The notes under the pieces: generated by a model
Databases searched by the model: none
What the model was told of the DNA's origin: nothing
What the model saw: only the letters and a program-made list of their open reading frames with translations
Part shown: positions 5,871 through 13,218 of the stretch, one piece after another
Layout: every line of letters begins with the position of its first letter
Numbering within the stretch: the stretch's first letter is position 1
Made by a program: the position numbers and the translations under genes
Origin: an uncultured Rickettsiales bacterium
GTDB taxonomy: Bacteria; Pseudomonadota; Alphaproteobacteria; Rickettsiales; UBA1997
Assembly (NCBI GenBank): GCA_937927795.1
Contig: CALBSF010000007.1
Span: 1 to 13,218, forward strand
Direction: 5' to 3'
Length of the DNA stretch: 13,218 nucleotides

Positions 5871-8201
5871 CTAACCATCTTGCAAGAAACTCTTCAAAAG
5901 CTTAGATCTTTTTGGGTGATGTAGTTTTTTAAGCGCTTTAGCTTCGATTTGTCTGATCCTTTCTCTAGTTACTGCGAATTGTTTTCCAACTTCTTCTAAA
6001 GTATGGTCAGTAACCATGCCAATTCCAAAACGCATTCTAAGCACCCTTTCTTCGCGAGGGGTTAGTGATGAAAGCATTTGAGCTGTAATTTCCTTTAATT
6101 TAGAATTTGACGCTGCATCGAAAGGTAAAACGGCAGTTTTATCTTCAATAAAATCACCAAGCACACTTTCCTCATCATCTCCAGATATTGGAGATTCTAG
6201 ACTTACAGGATCTTTTGAAGTTCTAAGAACTTTTCTTACCTTATCAACTGGCATTAAAAGTTTATCAGCAATTTCTTGCGCGTCTGGCGCCCTTCCAAGC
6301 TCTTGAGTTAATTGTCTAGAGGTTTTAACGATTTTATTAATCGTTTCAACCATATGAATTGGAATTCTAATTGTTCTAGATTGATCAGCAATAGCGCGAG
6401 TAATAGCTTGCCTAATCCACCAAGTTGCGTAAGTTGAGAATTTATAGCCACGACGATATTCAAATTTATCAACCGCGCGCATCAAGCCAATATTGCCTTC
6501 CTGAATTAAATCAAGGAATTGTAAGCCGCGATTAGTATATTTTTTTGCAATTGAAACCACTAAACGCAAGTTAGCTTCAATCATTTCTTTTTTGGCTTTT
6601 AATTCTTCTTCTTGGCTTCTTCTAACAATATTTATTAATTGTTTAAAGTCGGCAACATCAAGTCCTACAACCCTGTTAAATTTAATAATTTTATCTTGAA
6701 CTTCGCGAATTTTATCGCGACTATTTTCAATAAAATTCAGCCATTTTTTATCTTTAAAATTAGCAAATTTTTCAAACCATTTTTTACCTTCCTCAAGGCC
6801 TTGATAATGCTTCAAGAAATCGCTTTTATCAATTCCATATTTTCTGGCTTCTTTTAGCAATTCAATTTCAATTGCAATTAATCTTTGATTGGCATCATAA
6901 AGCTGACTTACCAAAGCTTTGATTAAAGTATCACTAAAACTTACTTCAGAAGTTAATTTATCAAATTCTGCTTTTAATTTGATAATTTCCTTATCATTTT
7001 TAATTTGTAGCGGAGTTTTATTTTCTGATTTATCGATAGCTTTTTGGCAAATTTGCGAGATTTTTTGGAATAAATCGAGCATTTTTGGCATTAAAATGCG
7101 TTCCATTGAAACAAAGGAAACTGCGCTTTCATCGATTGTTTCAAGTTCATCAACTTCAAATAAAGCATCTTCAGTTGCTTCCACATTATCATCAATAATT
7201 GAAGTTATGTCTTCAACATTGGCGCCAGTTCCTTCATTATTTTCAGCGCCTTCATTGCTTTTAATCATTTCTTCAAGCTCAGAATTGTAAGTTTCGTCAA
7301 TTCTAATAATGTCGCGAAGCAAGATGGCGCCATTAGCAAGACCATTATACCATTCAATAAAATGGCGCATAATGATTGGGCTTTGATAAAGTGATCTAAT
7401 GGTTTTGCTTCTGCCTTCTTCAATACGAATAGCAATTGAAACCTCGTCTTCTCTGGTTAAAAGCTTTACCGAACTCATTGATTTTAGGTAAGTTTTTACC
7501 GAATCTTCACTGCGTTTTTGGCTTTTTTCTTCATCTTTCGTTGCCAAACCTTCTTCAATTAATCTTTCCAAATCATCTTCTTTTTCAACTACTTGAATTT
7601 TAAATTCAGCTAGAATATCAAGGGTTCTATCCAGTTTTTTTGGATCAGAATCGCTGTCGATATTTTCATTAATTTGATCGTGAGTTAAAAATCCTTGAGA
7701 TTTTCCAAGAGCGATTAATTTTTTTAATTTGCCCGCAAGCTCAGTTGACATTTTTTTGCCATCATCATCTTTTTTATGCAAAGCAGCTTTAACGCCTTGA
7801 ATCATGTTAAATCTTTCGGTTAAAGCTCCCGTTCTATCATTAACTGCTCTAACTTTGATTTTTTTGCTTGGTTTTGGCTCTTTCGGTTCTTTAATTTTTT
7901 TGATTTTTGGTTCTTTTTTGTCGGTTTTTGTCGGTTTTTGTTTAATTTTACTAGTAATCTTTTTTGCCGGAATTTTGATTTTAGCTTTTATCGATTTTTT
8001 TACATTTTTAACCACTTTAACCGCTTTTTTAACGATTTTTACCGGTTTTTTGGCAATAATCTTAGTATTTTTTACCTTTTTTACTATTTTGCTAACAGCT
8101 TTTTTAATTATTTTTTTTGCAACAGGTTTTTTAGTAACCACTTTTTTAGCAATAGGTTTTACAGTTGATTTTACTAATTTTTTATTTTTTTTAACTGCCA
8201 T
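5871..8201 (-). CDS. rpoD: RNA polymerase primary sigma factor with lysine-rich N-terminal tail
   Basis: This is the housekeeping sigma-70 factor that directs RNA polymerase to most promoters, at 776 aa. Residues 1-118 form an extra lysine-rich tail: 48 Lys in the first 120 residues and no Asp or Glu before position 94, with AKK, KKP and KKAV-type repeats. The standard domains follow: region 1.1 (about 152-220), region 1.2 (about 231-265), a long non-conserved region (about 266-505), region 2 (about 540-610, including YKFSTYATWWIRQAI at 586-600), region 3 (about 613-690) and region 4 (about 704-760), with the helix-turn-helix for the -35 box at 734-757. The non-conserved region has an acidic stretch (302-358: 21 Asp/Glu, one Lys). 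The ATG at 8201 lies 4 nt after the dnaG stop, which supports the long form. The gene is last in the operon and ends in TAG. Confidence 0.97.
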   Translation of the reverse strand: MAVKKNKKLVKSTVKPIAKKVVTKKPVAKKIIKKAVSKIVKKVKNTKIIAKKPVKIVKKAVKVVKNVKKSIKAKIKIPAKKITSKIKQKPTKTDKKEPKIKKIKEPKEPKPSKKIKVRAVNDRTGALTERFNMIQGVKAALHKKDDDGKKMSTELAGKLKKLIALGKSQGFLTHDQINENIDSDSDPKKLDRTLDILAEFKIQVVEKEDDLERLIEEGLATKDEEKSQKRSEDSVKTYLKSMSSVKLLTREDEVSIAIRIEEGRSKTIRSLYQSPIIMRHFIEWYNGLANGAILLRDIIRIDETYNSELEEMIKSNEGAENNEGTGANVEDITSIIDDNVEATEDALFEVDELETIDESAVSFVSMERILMPKMLDLFQKISQICQKAIDKSENKTPLQIKNDKEIIKLKAEFDKLTSEVSFSDTLIKALVSQLYDANQRLIAIEIELLKEARKYGIDKSDFLKHYQGLEEGKKWFEKFANFKDKKWLNFIENSRDKIREVQDKIIKFNRVVGLDVADFKQLINIVRRSQEEELKAKKEMIEANLRLVVSIAKKYTNRGLQFLDLIQEGNIGLMRAVDKFEYRRGYKFSTYATWWIRQAITRAIADQSRTIRIPIHMVETINKIVKTSRQLTQELGRAPDAQEIADKLLMPVDKVRKVLRTSKDPVSLESPISGDDEESVLGDFIEDKTAVLPFDAASNSKLKEITAQMLSSLTPREERVLRMRFGIGMVTDHTLEEVGKQFAVTRERIRQIEAKALKKLHHPKRSKLLKSFLQDG

Positions 8202-8205
8202 ATTT

Positions 8206-10002
8206 TTAGATTAATTCTTTCTCTAAAGCCTGAACTTGAGCCATAAGAGAATTTTGATAGGTAAAAATTTCTTTAATTTTTTGACTAGTAATTGCGCTTT
8301 GATGAGTTTCGATCTCGTCTATTTTATTAAGAGATTCCTTGTATTGCTGCTCTACTTGAAGTAATAAATCTTTTAAAAGTAAGATGCGCAATTTAATTAA
8401 ATTTGTTTGAGAATCTGTGTTTTTTAAGCTTGCAATAAGGTCAGAAATTTCTTCTGGAAGTCTATTAAACCCTGAATCAACAAGCTTTGCAAGTATTTTT
8501 TCTTCTCCAGCTTCAATTAGCTCAATTGTTAATTCCTTTAGATGAGTATAGTTTTCGCTAAAAAACTGCACTTCTTTTATATCAAAAATATCATCACGAA
8601 AGCTTGCTAATTCTGGGTTGGCAATGATTATGGCGATAATATTTTTGGCAATTAAATCAGAAGAATTATTTTGCAAACTTGGATAAATTTTACGAATAAA
8701 ATTTATGTTATCGTGACCCTTTTTTTGCCCTCGACCAAAGGAAAATAGCAGATCCTTAAAGAAAATCGAAAAATATTTTTTTAAAGAAACATCTAAAATT
8801 ATGGCAATTTTATTGTGTAAATTTGCCTCAATTTTAGCTTTATTTTCAGGAGTAATTTTTTTGCCATCATCGATTCCAAGCTCAAGCAGCGCAAATTTAA
8901 AAAGACTTTCTGAAAGAGGAATTGGATTTTGTAAAATTTTTTCTAATTCTTTGGCGCCAAATTCTTTTACAAAATCATCGGGATCCATTTGATTTGGCAG
9001 AAAAGTAAAGGCGATATTCTTTTTTGAGCTGATTAAAGGAAGTGCAATTTCTGAAACACGTTTTGCGGCTCTGATGCCTGCAGAATCGCCATCTAAGCAA
9101 ATTACAATTTTATCAGTGATGTAAAATAATTCTTTTAAATGTTCGGCTCCAAGCGCGGTTCCAAGGCCAGCTACTACATTTTCTAGACCATTTTTTGCTA
9201 AAGATATTGCATCCATATATCCTTCAACCGCAACGGCATAGCCCTTAGAAAATATTGCACTGCGAGCGAATGAATAATTGTAAAGAGTCTGATTTTTTTT
9301 GAAAAAATCAGTTTCAGCAGAGTTTAAATATTTAGGTAAATCATCAGCAATGGTGCGGCCTCCAAAGGCAATTACTCGATTTTTTTTATCAAGAATTGGA
9401 AAAATTACTCTATTTCTAAATTTATCATAAAATTGATTTCTATCATTTTTTCCAATTATACCTGTTTTAATTAATTCTTGATCTTGAAAGCCTTCTTTTT
9501 TTAAAAAATTAATTAAATTATCGTAAGAATTTAAAGCAAAACCAAGGCGGAATTTTTTAATTATATTTTTTGGAATTTGCCTTTGCTGTAGGTAACTTAA
9601 GGCAATTGAGCCAACTTGAGAAAAAAGATTTTGTTCAAAAAATGTGCAGGCTTTTTCCAAAATTAAATAATCGCGCTCAAGAGTTGCTTGTTTTACTTCA
9701 TTGATTTCAACTTTTGGAATTGTGATGCCGAAATCATCAGCTAATTTTACCACTGATTCAGGGAAAGAAAGTCCTTGGCTATTCATCACAAAACCAATTA
9801 TATCACCATGAGCTTGGCAGCCAAAACAATGATAAAATCCTTTTTGGTCGTTAACGGTAAATGATGGGCTTTTTTCGTTGTGAAAAGGGCATAATCCTTG
9901 AAATTCTTTGCCACGCTGTTTTAACTGCACCTTTTTGCCAACAACTTCTGAGGCAAGTATAGATGATCGTAATTTGTCGGGAAAATCTTTAGGAAATTGC
10001 AT
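8206..10002 (-). CDS. dnaG: DNA primase
   Basis: DnaG makes the RNA primers for replication and works with the DnaB helicase. The 598-aa length is normal. The N-terminal CHC2 zinc-binding domain has Cys38, His41, Cys59 and Cys62, within GLCPFHNEKSPSF and YHCFGC. The TOPRIM catalytic core shows the acidic residues in VEGYMD (259-264, Glu260), LDGDSAG (303-309, Asp304 and Asp306) and the DPDDF motif (340-344). The C-terminal third, which binds the helicase in this family, is poorly conserved and helical with many Leu, Glu and Lys. The gene follows the membrane-kinase gene by 10 nt and precedes rpoD by 4 nt. dnaG-rpoD adjacency is the core of the classical macromolecular synthesis operon; rpsU is not next to it here. 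Confidence 0.97.
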   Translation of the reverse strand: MQFPKDFPDKLRSSILASEVVGKKVQLKQRGKEFQGLCPFHNEKSPSFTVNDQKGFYHCFGCQAHGDIIGFVMNSQGLSFPESVVKLADDFGITIPKVEINEVKQATLERDYLILEKACTFFEQNLFSQVGSIALSYLQQRQIPKNIIKKFRLGFALNSYDNLINFLKKEGFQDQELIKTGIIGKNDRNQFYDKFRNRVIFPILDKKNRVIAFGGRTIADDLPKYLNSAETDFFKKNQTLYNYSFARSAIFSKGYAVAVEGYMDAISLAKNGLENVVAGLGTALGAEHLKELFYITDKIVICLDGDSAGIRAAKRVSEIALPLISSKKNIAFTFLPNQMDPDDFVKEFGAKELEKILQNPIPLSESLFKFALLELGIDDGKKITPENKAKIEANLHNKIAIILDVSLKKYFSIFFKDLLFSFGRGQKKGHDNINFIRKIYPSLQNNSSDLIAKNIIAIIIANPELASFRDDIFDIKEVQFFSENYTHLKELTIELIEAGEEKILAKLVDSGFNRLPEEISDLIASLKNTDSQTNLIKLRILLLKDLLLQVEQQYKESLNKIDEIETHQSAITSQKIKEIFTYQNSLMAQVQALEKELI

Positions 10003-10012
10003 GGTTTTGAAT

Positions 10013-10633
10013 TTAAACTACATTCCAAACTAAATCGAAGAATGTCAAAACGAGGCAGAAAAATACTGGAATGGTAAAATTATCATCAATTCCAATAAGG
10101 CTGGGTCTTGATTCTATAATGGTTACGCAGCCTAGTGCGATTAATCCAAATATATAAAACCAAACTTTCATATCAAAAATTAATCCACATCCAATTAAAA
10201 TAAAAACTCCACTAATAAAAAAGGCGAGGGCGCCATTTACTGATTTTTCAAAGAATGGTCTGCTTGGATATGCCTTGCCAACTAGCGCAGCAAGCGCGTC
10301 GCTAATTACTAAAATTGTAAATCCAGTAATAGCAATTTCTGTTTTGAATATAAAAAATGTCAGGCAAGTTGCAAGCGCAACCCAGCTTGAACCGCATAGT
10401 TTGCTGCCTTCAAGCTCATGAGGGCGAAGAACAATACCAAAAATTTTAGCAAAAATTTCTTTAATTTTAGCATTTTTTCTTCTTAAAAAATCGAGCCAAA
10501 CTACGGTTATTGTAATTGGAATGAAAATTAACAAGCCAGTTTTTTTACCATAAAAATAAAAAATTAATGGAATTGCAAGTAGTAGAAAATGGAGAGCTTT
10601 TCTAGCGAATTCTTTTTGTAGACTAAAAGACAT
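10013..10633 (-). CDS. Dolichol/phytol kinase-like (SEC59/VTE5 family) integral membrane protein
   Basis: The 206-aa, very hydrophobic product has about six to seven probable membrane segments. Family-like motifs are RKALHF near the N-terminus (11-16), GSSWVALA (81-88), SDALAALVGK (111-120), KSVNGALAFF (130-139) and ESRPSLIGIDDNF (174-186). Together they match CTP-dependent polyprenol/phytol kinases related to phosphatidate cytidylyltransferases. The likely role is to phosphorylate a lipid alcohol such as a polyprenol or diacylglycerol at the inner membrane; the substrate cannot be told from sequence. The gene sits between ftsB (2-nt gap) and dnaG (10-nt gap). The ftsB neighbour fits a cell-envelope role, though that is inference. 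A CdsA-type cytidylyltransferase is the main alternative, but the length and motifs favour the kinase group. Confidence 0.8.
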   Translation of the reverse strand: MSFSLQKEFARKALHFLLLAIPLIFYFYGKKTGLLIFIPITITVVWLDFLRRKNAKIKEIFAKIFGIVLRPHELEGSKLCGSSWVALATCLTFFIFKTEIAITGFTILVISDALAALVGKAYPSRPFFEKSVNGALAFFISGVFILIGCGLIFDMKVWFYIFGLIALGCVTIIESRPSLIGIDDNFTIPVFFCLVLTFFDLVWNVV

Positions 10634-10635
10634 AT

Positions 10636-10980
10636 TTATTTTTCTTGTTGATCTTTTTTATAAATTACCACTTCGTTTTTTCCAGCATATCCTAAATTTT
10701 TTCTTGCCTGCTCATCAAGTAAATCAAGGTCTAAAGAGTTGGTATTCATGCCTTCAACCATATTTTTTTTGATATTCATTTTATCCAATAATTCCTCTTT
10801 GACTATTTCTTTATTTTCAATTTGAGCTTTTAATTTGAAATATTGAACGAGGCCTTTTTGACCAAAAATTGTAAAAAATGAAAAATATAATATCAGGCCC
10901 AAAGCAATAAAATATGATACAAAAATTAGTTTATTAACATTATTTTTTTTAACTAAATTATATAATATTTTATTTGTCAT
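10636..10980 (-). CDS. ftsB: FtsB/DivIC-family cell division protein
   Basis: The small bitopic protein has 114 aa: a basic cytoplasmic N-terminus, one membrane segment (about 18-39), a heptad-like coiled coil (about 44-77) and the family signature SLDLDLLDEQARKNLGY (82-98). In proteobacteria FtsB binds FtsL and FtsQ in the divisome and helps activate septal peptidoglycan synthesis. Its start overlaps the pdhB stop by one base (TAATG), implying translational coupling. Alphaproteobacteria often have this gene next to pdhA but upstream of it; here it lies downstream of pdhB. There is no Shine-Dalgarno, which fits coupling. Confidence 0.88.
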   Translation of the reverse strand: MTNKILYNLVKKNNVNKLIFVSYFIALGLILYFSFFTIFGQKGLVQYFKLKAQIENKEIVKEELLDKMNIKKNMVEGMNTNSLDLDLLDEQARKNLGYAGKNEVVIYKKDQQEK

Positions 10981-11972
10981 TATTGATTTCTAAAACATAC
11001 TTCTTTTGCGGCTGCGATAATATTGGCAGTCTTTGGCAAGGCAAGTCTTTCTAGGTTTGCTGCATAAGGAAGCGGCGCATCAACTGCGGCTAATTTTTTA
11101 ATTGGAGCATCTAAATAATCAAATGCTTCTTCAATTAAAATTGAGGCTATTTCACTGCCAACTGCAGCGAATGGAAACCCTTCTTCAACGGTAATGCAGC
11201 GATTAGTTTTTTTAACTGACTCAATTATAGTATTTTTATCAATTGGGCGAATGGTTCTAAGATCAATAACTTCTGCCTCAATTCCTTCTTTAGCTAGCTC
11301 TTCCGCAGCTTCTAAGGCATATTTAACTACTAAGGAAAACGCTACAATTGTAACATCTTTTCCTTCACGAAGCACTTTTGCTTTACCAATTTCAACAATA
11401 TGGTCATCTTCATATTCTTCTTCAAAAGAAAAGCCGTAAGTAATTTCATTTTCTAAGAAAATTACTGGATTTGGATCACGAATTGCAGCTTTCAATAATC
11501 CTTTACAATCAGCGGCGCTGTAAGGAGAGACAACTTTTAAACCGGGAATAGCGCCATACCAAGCGGCGTAACATTGAGAATGCTGCGCGCCAACTCTTGA
11601 AGCCGCGCCATTTGGTCCTCTAAACACTATCGGGCAAATAACTTGTCCACCAGACATATAACATGTTTTTGCTGCAGAATTGACAATTTGATCTATTGCT
11701 TGCATAGCAAAGTTAAAAGTCATGAATTCCACAATCGGACGAAGGCCGGTAAAGGCTGCGCCAACTCCAATTCCAGCAAATCCATGCTCGGTAATTGGGG
11801 TGTCAATTACTCTTTTTTCACCAAATTCTGCTAGCAATCCTTGAGTAACCTTGTAAGCGCCATTATATTCGGCAACTTCTTCGCCCATAACAAAAACTTC
11901 TGGGTTTGCTCTCATTTCTTCTGCCATCGCTTCGCGTAAGGCTTCACGAACTGTTATTTTTCTAAGTGTCAT
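10980..11972 (-). CDS. pdhB: Pyruvate dehydrogenase E1 component, beta subunit
   Basis: With PdhA it forms the E1 heterotetramer that decarboxylates pyruvate on thiamine diphosphate and passes the acetyl group to the lipoyl arm of E2. The 330-aa product starts directly with the catalytic domain (MTLRKITVREAL). It lacks the N-terminal lipoyl domain found in PdhB of many alphaproteobacteria such as Sinorhizobium, and resembles the short Rickettsia form. Visible motifs are GEEVAEYNGAYKVTQGL (30-46), DTPITEHGFAGIGVG (57-71), and FRGPNGAASRVGAQHSQ (117-133). The gene lies 9 nt after pdhA and overlaps ftsB by 1 nt. The E2 (pdhC) and E3 genes are not in the window. Confidence 0.96.
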   Translation of the reverse strand: MTLRKITVREALREAMAEEMRANPEVFVMGEEVAEYNGAYKVTQGLLAEFGEKRVIDTPITEHGFAGIGVGAAFTGLRPIVEFMTFNFAMQAIDQIVNSAAKTCYMSGGQVICPIVFRGPNGAASRVGAQHSQCYAAWYGAIPGLKVVSPYSAADCKGLLKAAIRDPNPVIFLENEITYGFSFEEEYEDDHIVEIGKAKVLREGKDVTIVAFSLVVKYALEAAEELAKEGIEAEVIDLRTIRPIDKNTIIESVKKTNRCITVEEGFPFAAVGSEIASILIEEAFDYLDAPIKKLAAVDAPLPYAANLERLALPKTANIIAAAKEVCFRNQ

Positions 11973-11981
11973 ATTTTTTTA

Positions 11982-12959
11982 TTAATTATAAATTTCGGTT
12001 AAAAGCTCGCTTTCATCTGGCTCGGGAGAATTTTTAGCGAACTCAACTATGTCATTTACTTCGGTTTTTATACCATCTTCAATTGCCTTAATTTCATCTT
12101 CTTCGGCAATTTTATTTTCCAAAATATGAGCGCGAAGGCTGTCAATTGGATCTTGTTCTTTTTTGCAGTTAAGCTCTTCTTTGCTTCTATAAGTTGCGGG
12201 ATCAGACATAGAATGGCCGCGATAGCGATAAGTGTCCATTTCTATAATCATCGGACCATTGCCAGATCTAACAAAATCAACACATTTTTGACCTTCTTTA
12301 ATTACTTCAAAAACATCCATACCATTGATTTTAACGCCTGGAATGTTGAACCCTATGCCACGCTTATGTAATTCATCAATTGAAGATGATCTTTTTAGTG
12401 AAGTTCCCATTGCGTAATGGTTATTTTCAATAATGAATAATACTGGCAAATTCCATAATTTTGCCATGTTAAAAGTTTCATAAACTTGACCTTGATGGGC
12501 TGCGCCATCGCCAAAATAGCAGTAAGTAACATTATTATTGCCGCGATATTTGTCAGCAAATGCAAGCCCGGCACCAATTGGAACCGAAGCCCCCACGATT
12601 CCATGCCCACCATAAAAATGTCTTGCTGTGTCAAATAAATGCATTGAGCCGCCTTTGCCCTTAGATGAGCCATCTTTTCTTCCAAGTAATTCCGCCATAA
12701 TCATTTTTGGATCAGAGCCCGCTAATAGCATGTGGCCGTGATCGCGGTAAGTGGTAATGACTTTATCGCCATCTTTCATGGTGTGTCTCATGCCGCTTGC
12801 AATTGCTTCTTGCCCAATATAAAGATGGCAAAAACCCGCAATAAGACCCATGCCATAAAGCTGGCCAGCTTTTTCTTCAAAGCGACGAATTAGAAGCATT
12901 TCTCGGTAAAAACCGAGTAGATTTTGCTTAGAGAGTTTTGGTTCAATTTTTTTTGTCAT
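11982..12959 (-). CDS. pdhA: Pyruvate dehydrogenase E1 component, alpha subunit
   Basis: The 325-aa product carries the thiamine-diphosphate binding motif, GDG (150-152) through to NN (179-180). Other conserved elements are the LLIRRFEEKAGQLYGMG block (22-38), IGQEA (48-52), and the loop YRYRGHSMSDPATYRS (254-269), which in other E1 alpha subunits is at the active site. It decarboxylates pyruvate together with PdhB. I chose ATG at 12959 because it gives the short, Rickettsia-like N-terminus. A TTG at 13025 would add 22 residues but falls in the predicted -35 box. This is the first gene of the six-gene minus-strand operon. No Shine-Dalgarno is visible. Confidence 0.96.
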   Translation of the reverse strand: MTKKIEPKLSKQNLLGFYREMLLIRRFEEKAGQLYGMGLIAGFCHLYIGQEAIASGMRHTMKDGDKVITTYRDHGHMLLAGSDPKMIMAELLGRKDGSSKGKGGSMHLFDTARHFYGGHGIVGASVPIGAGLAFADKYRGNNNVTYCYFGDGAAHQGQVYETFNMAKLWNLPVLFIIENNHYAMGTSLKRSSSIDELHKRGIGFNIPGVKINGMDVFEVIKEGQKCVDFVRSGNGPMIIEMDTYRYRGHSMSDPATYRSKEELNCKKEQDPIDSLRAHILENKIAEEDEIKAIEDGIKTEVNDIVEFAKNSPEPDESELLTEIYN

Positions 12960-12997
12960 ATTAAAAAGACGATGAAACTTAGAAAGAATAGATCTCA

Positions 12998-13025
12998 ATT
13001 GTAATAAATTTTGTATAAAAGTCAA
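12998..13025 (-). promoter_or_regulatory. Predicted sigma-70 promoter of the pdhA operon
   Basis: On the minus strand, TTGACT (13020-13025), a 16-nt spacer and TACAAT (12998-13003) match the sigma-70 consensus at 10 of 12 positions, the best promoter in the window. Transcription would start near 12991, about 31 nt before the pdhA ATG. It is the only clear promoter found before the six packed genes, although promoters inside dnaG for rpoD cannot be ruled out. Confidence 0.65.
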
Positions 13026-13066
13026 TTAGGCACCGTTAACAAAGGTTATTATATTTATATTTAGCC

Positions 13067-13198
13067 CTATTTAGCGCCGATCCCGCCGATTATGGCTTTG
13101 AATATTAAGCCGTTAAAAAATTTCAAAATTGCCGGACCAGTTTTAATGACGGCTATTGATAATACCGCTAAAACTCCAATCATTATAGTAAATTTAAC
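13067..13198 (-). CDS. C-terminal end of an unidentified membrane protein (partial, 5' end missing)
   Basis: On the minus strand an open frame enters at the contig end and runs 43 codons to a TAG stop (13067-13069). The residues are hydrophobic and glycine-rich: a likely membrane helix at IMIGVLAVLSIAV, then KTGPAILKFF and a tail ending IIGGIGAK. This suggests the last membrane helix of a larger protein whose remainder is lost. I do not recognise the family. It has the same orientation as pdhA, 107 nt upstream, but the promoter in between makes it a separate unit. The opposite strand is also open here, so coding on this strand is likely but not certain. Confidence 0.45.
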   Translation of the reverse strand, partial: VKFTIMIGVLAVLSIAVIKTGPAILKFFNGLIFKAIIGGIGAK

Positions 13199-13218
13199 AG
13201 ATCGGAAGAGCACACGTC
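13199..13218. other. Illumina adapter sequence (assembly artefact)
   Basis: The last 20 bases, AGATCGGAAGAGCACACGTC, are identical to the first 20 bases of the standard Illumina TruSeq read-1 adapter. They are not genomic. Genomic sequence ends at about 13198, and the contig edge lies in or at the end of untrimmed reads. Confidence 0.97.

Noticed and set aside
7804..8214. Phe/Leu-rich open frame on the plus strand resembling a membrane protein
   Set aside because: It is the antisense shadow of the lysine-rich rpoD tail (AAA/AAG codons read as TTT/CTT), with no promoter or homology.
12395..12685. Minus-strand open frame inside pdhA in another phase
   Set aside because: It lies fully within pdhA, whose frame is intact with all E1 alpha motifs, and shows no family features of its own.
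12960..13025. A longer pdhA starting at TTG 13025 (22 extra residues)
   Set aside because: The TTG lies in the best promoter -35 box of the window, and the ATG at 12959 gives the normal E1 alpha N-terminus.
13092..13198. Plus-strand open frame starting ATGGCTTTG at the contig end
   Set aside because: It is open only over a short stretch, has no start signals and a less coherent protein; the minus-strand membrane-protein tail is more plausible.

Overview
The window looks like one complete assembly contig from an AT-rich alphaproteobacterium, most likely Rickettsiales or a close relative. This is inferred from the base composition, a short PdhA and a PdhB without lipoyl domain (both as in Rickettsia), a ppiD-trpE gene pair and a dnaG-rpoD pair. 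A trpE gene and an aspartate kinase mean at least part of amino-acid biosynthesis is kept, which would be unusual for a strongly reduced intracellular Rickettsia. No sequence search was run, so the lineage stays tentative. The last 20 bases (13199-13218) are Illumina adapter, so genomic sequence stops at about 13198.

Left part (1-5550): an 86-bp palindromic element (21-106) lies beyond the 3' end of lysC (aspartate kinase, minus strand). lysC is divergent from a plus-strand block made of ppiD (membrane-anchored periplasmic folding factor) and trpE (anthranilate synthase component I), one base apart. A short exported PEBP/YbhB-family gene follows. The 133 bases between the lysC and ppiD starts hold two opposed sigma-70-like promoters.

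Middle (5551-5870): the exported-protein gene and rpoD converge on a 320-base gene-free stretch. It holds a large inverted repeat with 83-nt arms (81 of 83 positions matching) around a 91-nt AT-rich spacer, and then a small hairpin next to the rpoD stop.

Right part (5871-12959): six minus-strand genes are packed with gaps of 9, -1, 2, 10 and 4 nt, in transcription order pdhA, pdhB, ftsB, a dolichol/phytol-kinase-like membrane enzyme, dnaG and rpoD. A good promoter sits just upstream of pdhA. If this is one transcript, acetyl-CoA supply, a division protein, lipid-carrier metabolism, the replication primase and the housekeeping sigma factor are expressed together. Upstream of pdhA, the last 43 codons of a membrane protein run into the contig end.

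I do not see a clearly new biological system. The most distinctive points are the nearly uninterrupted lysine-rich tail on RpoD (48 Lys in the first 120 residues), the pdh-ftsB-dnaG-rpoD gene train, the two palindromic elements, an internal Shine-Dalgarno-plus-ATG in lysC exactly where a beta subunit would start, and a recurring TACAAT -10 box at genes that otherwise lack Shine-Dalgarno sequences.
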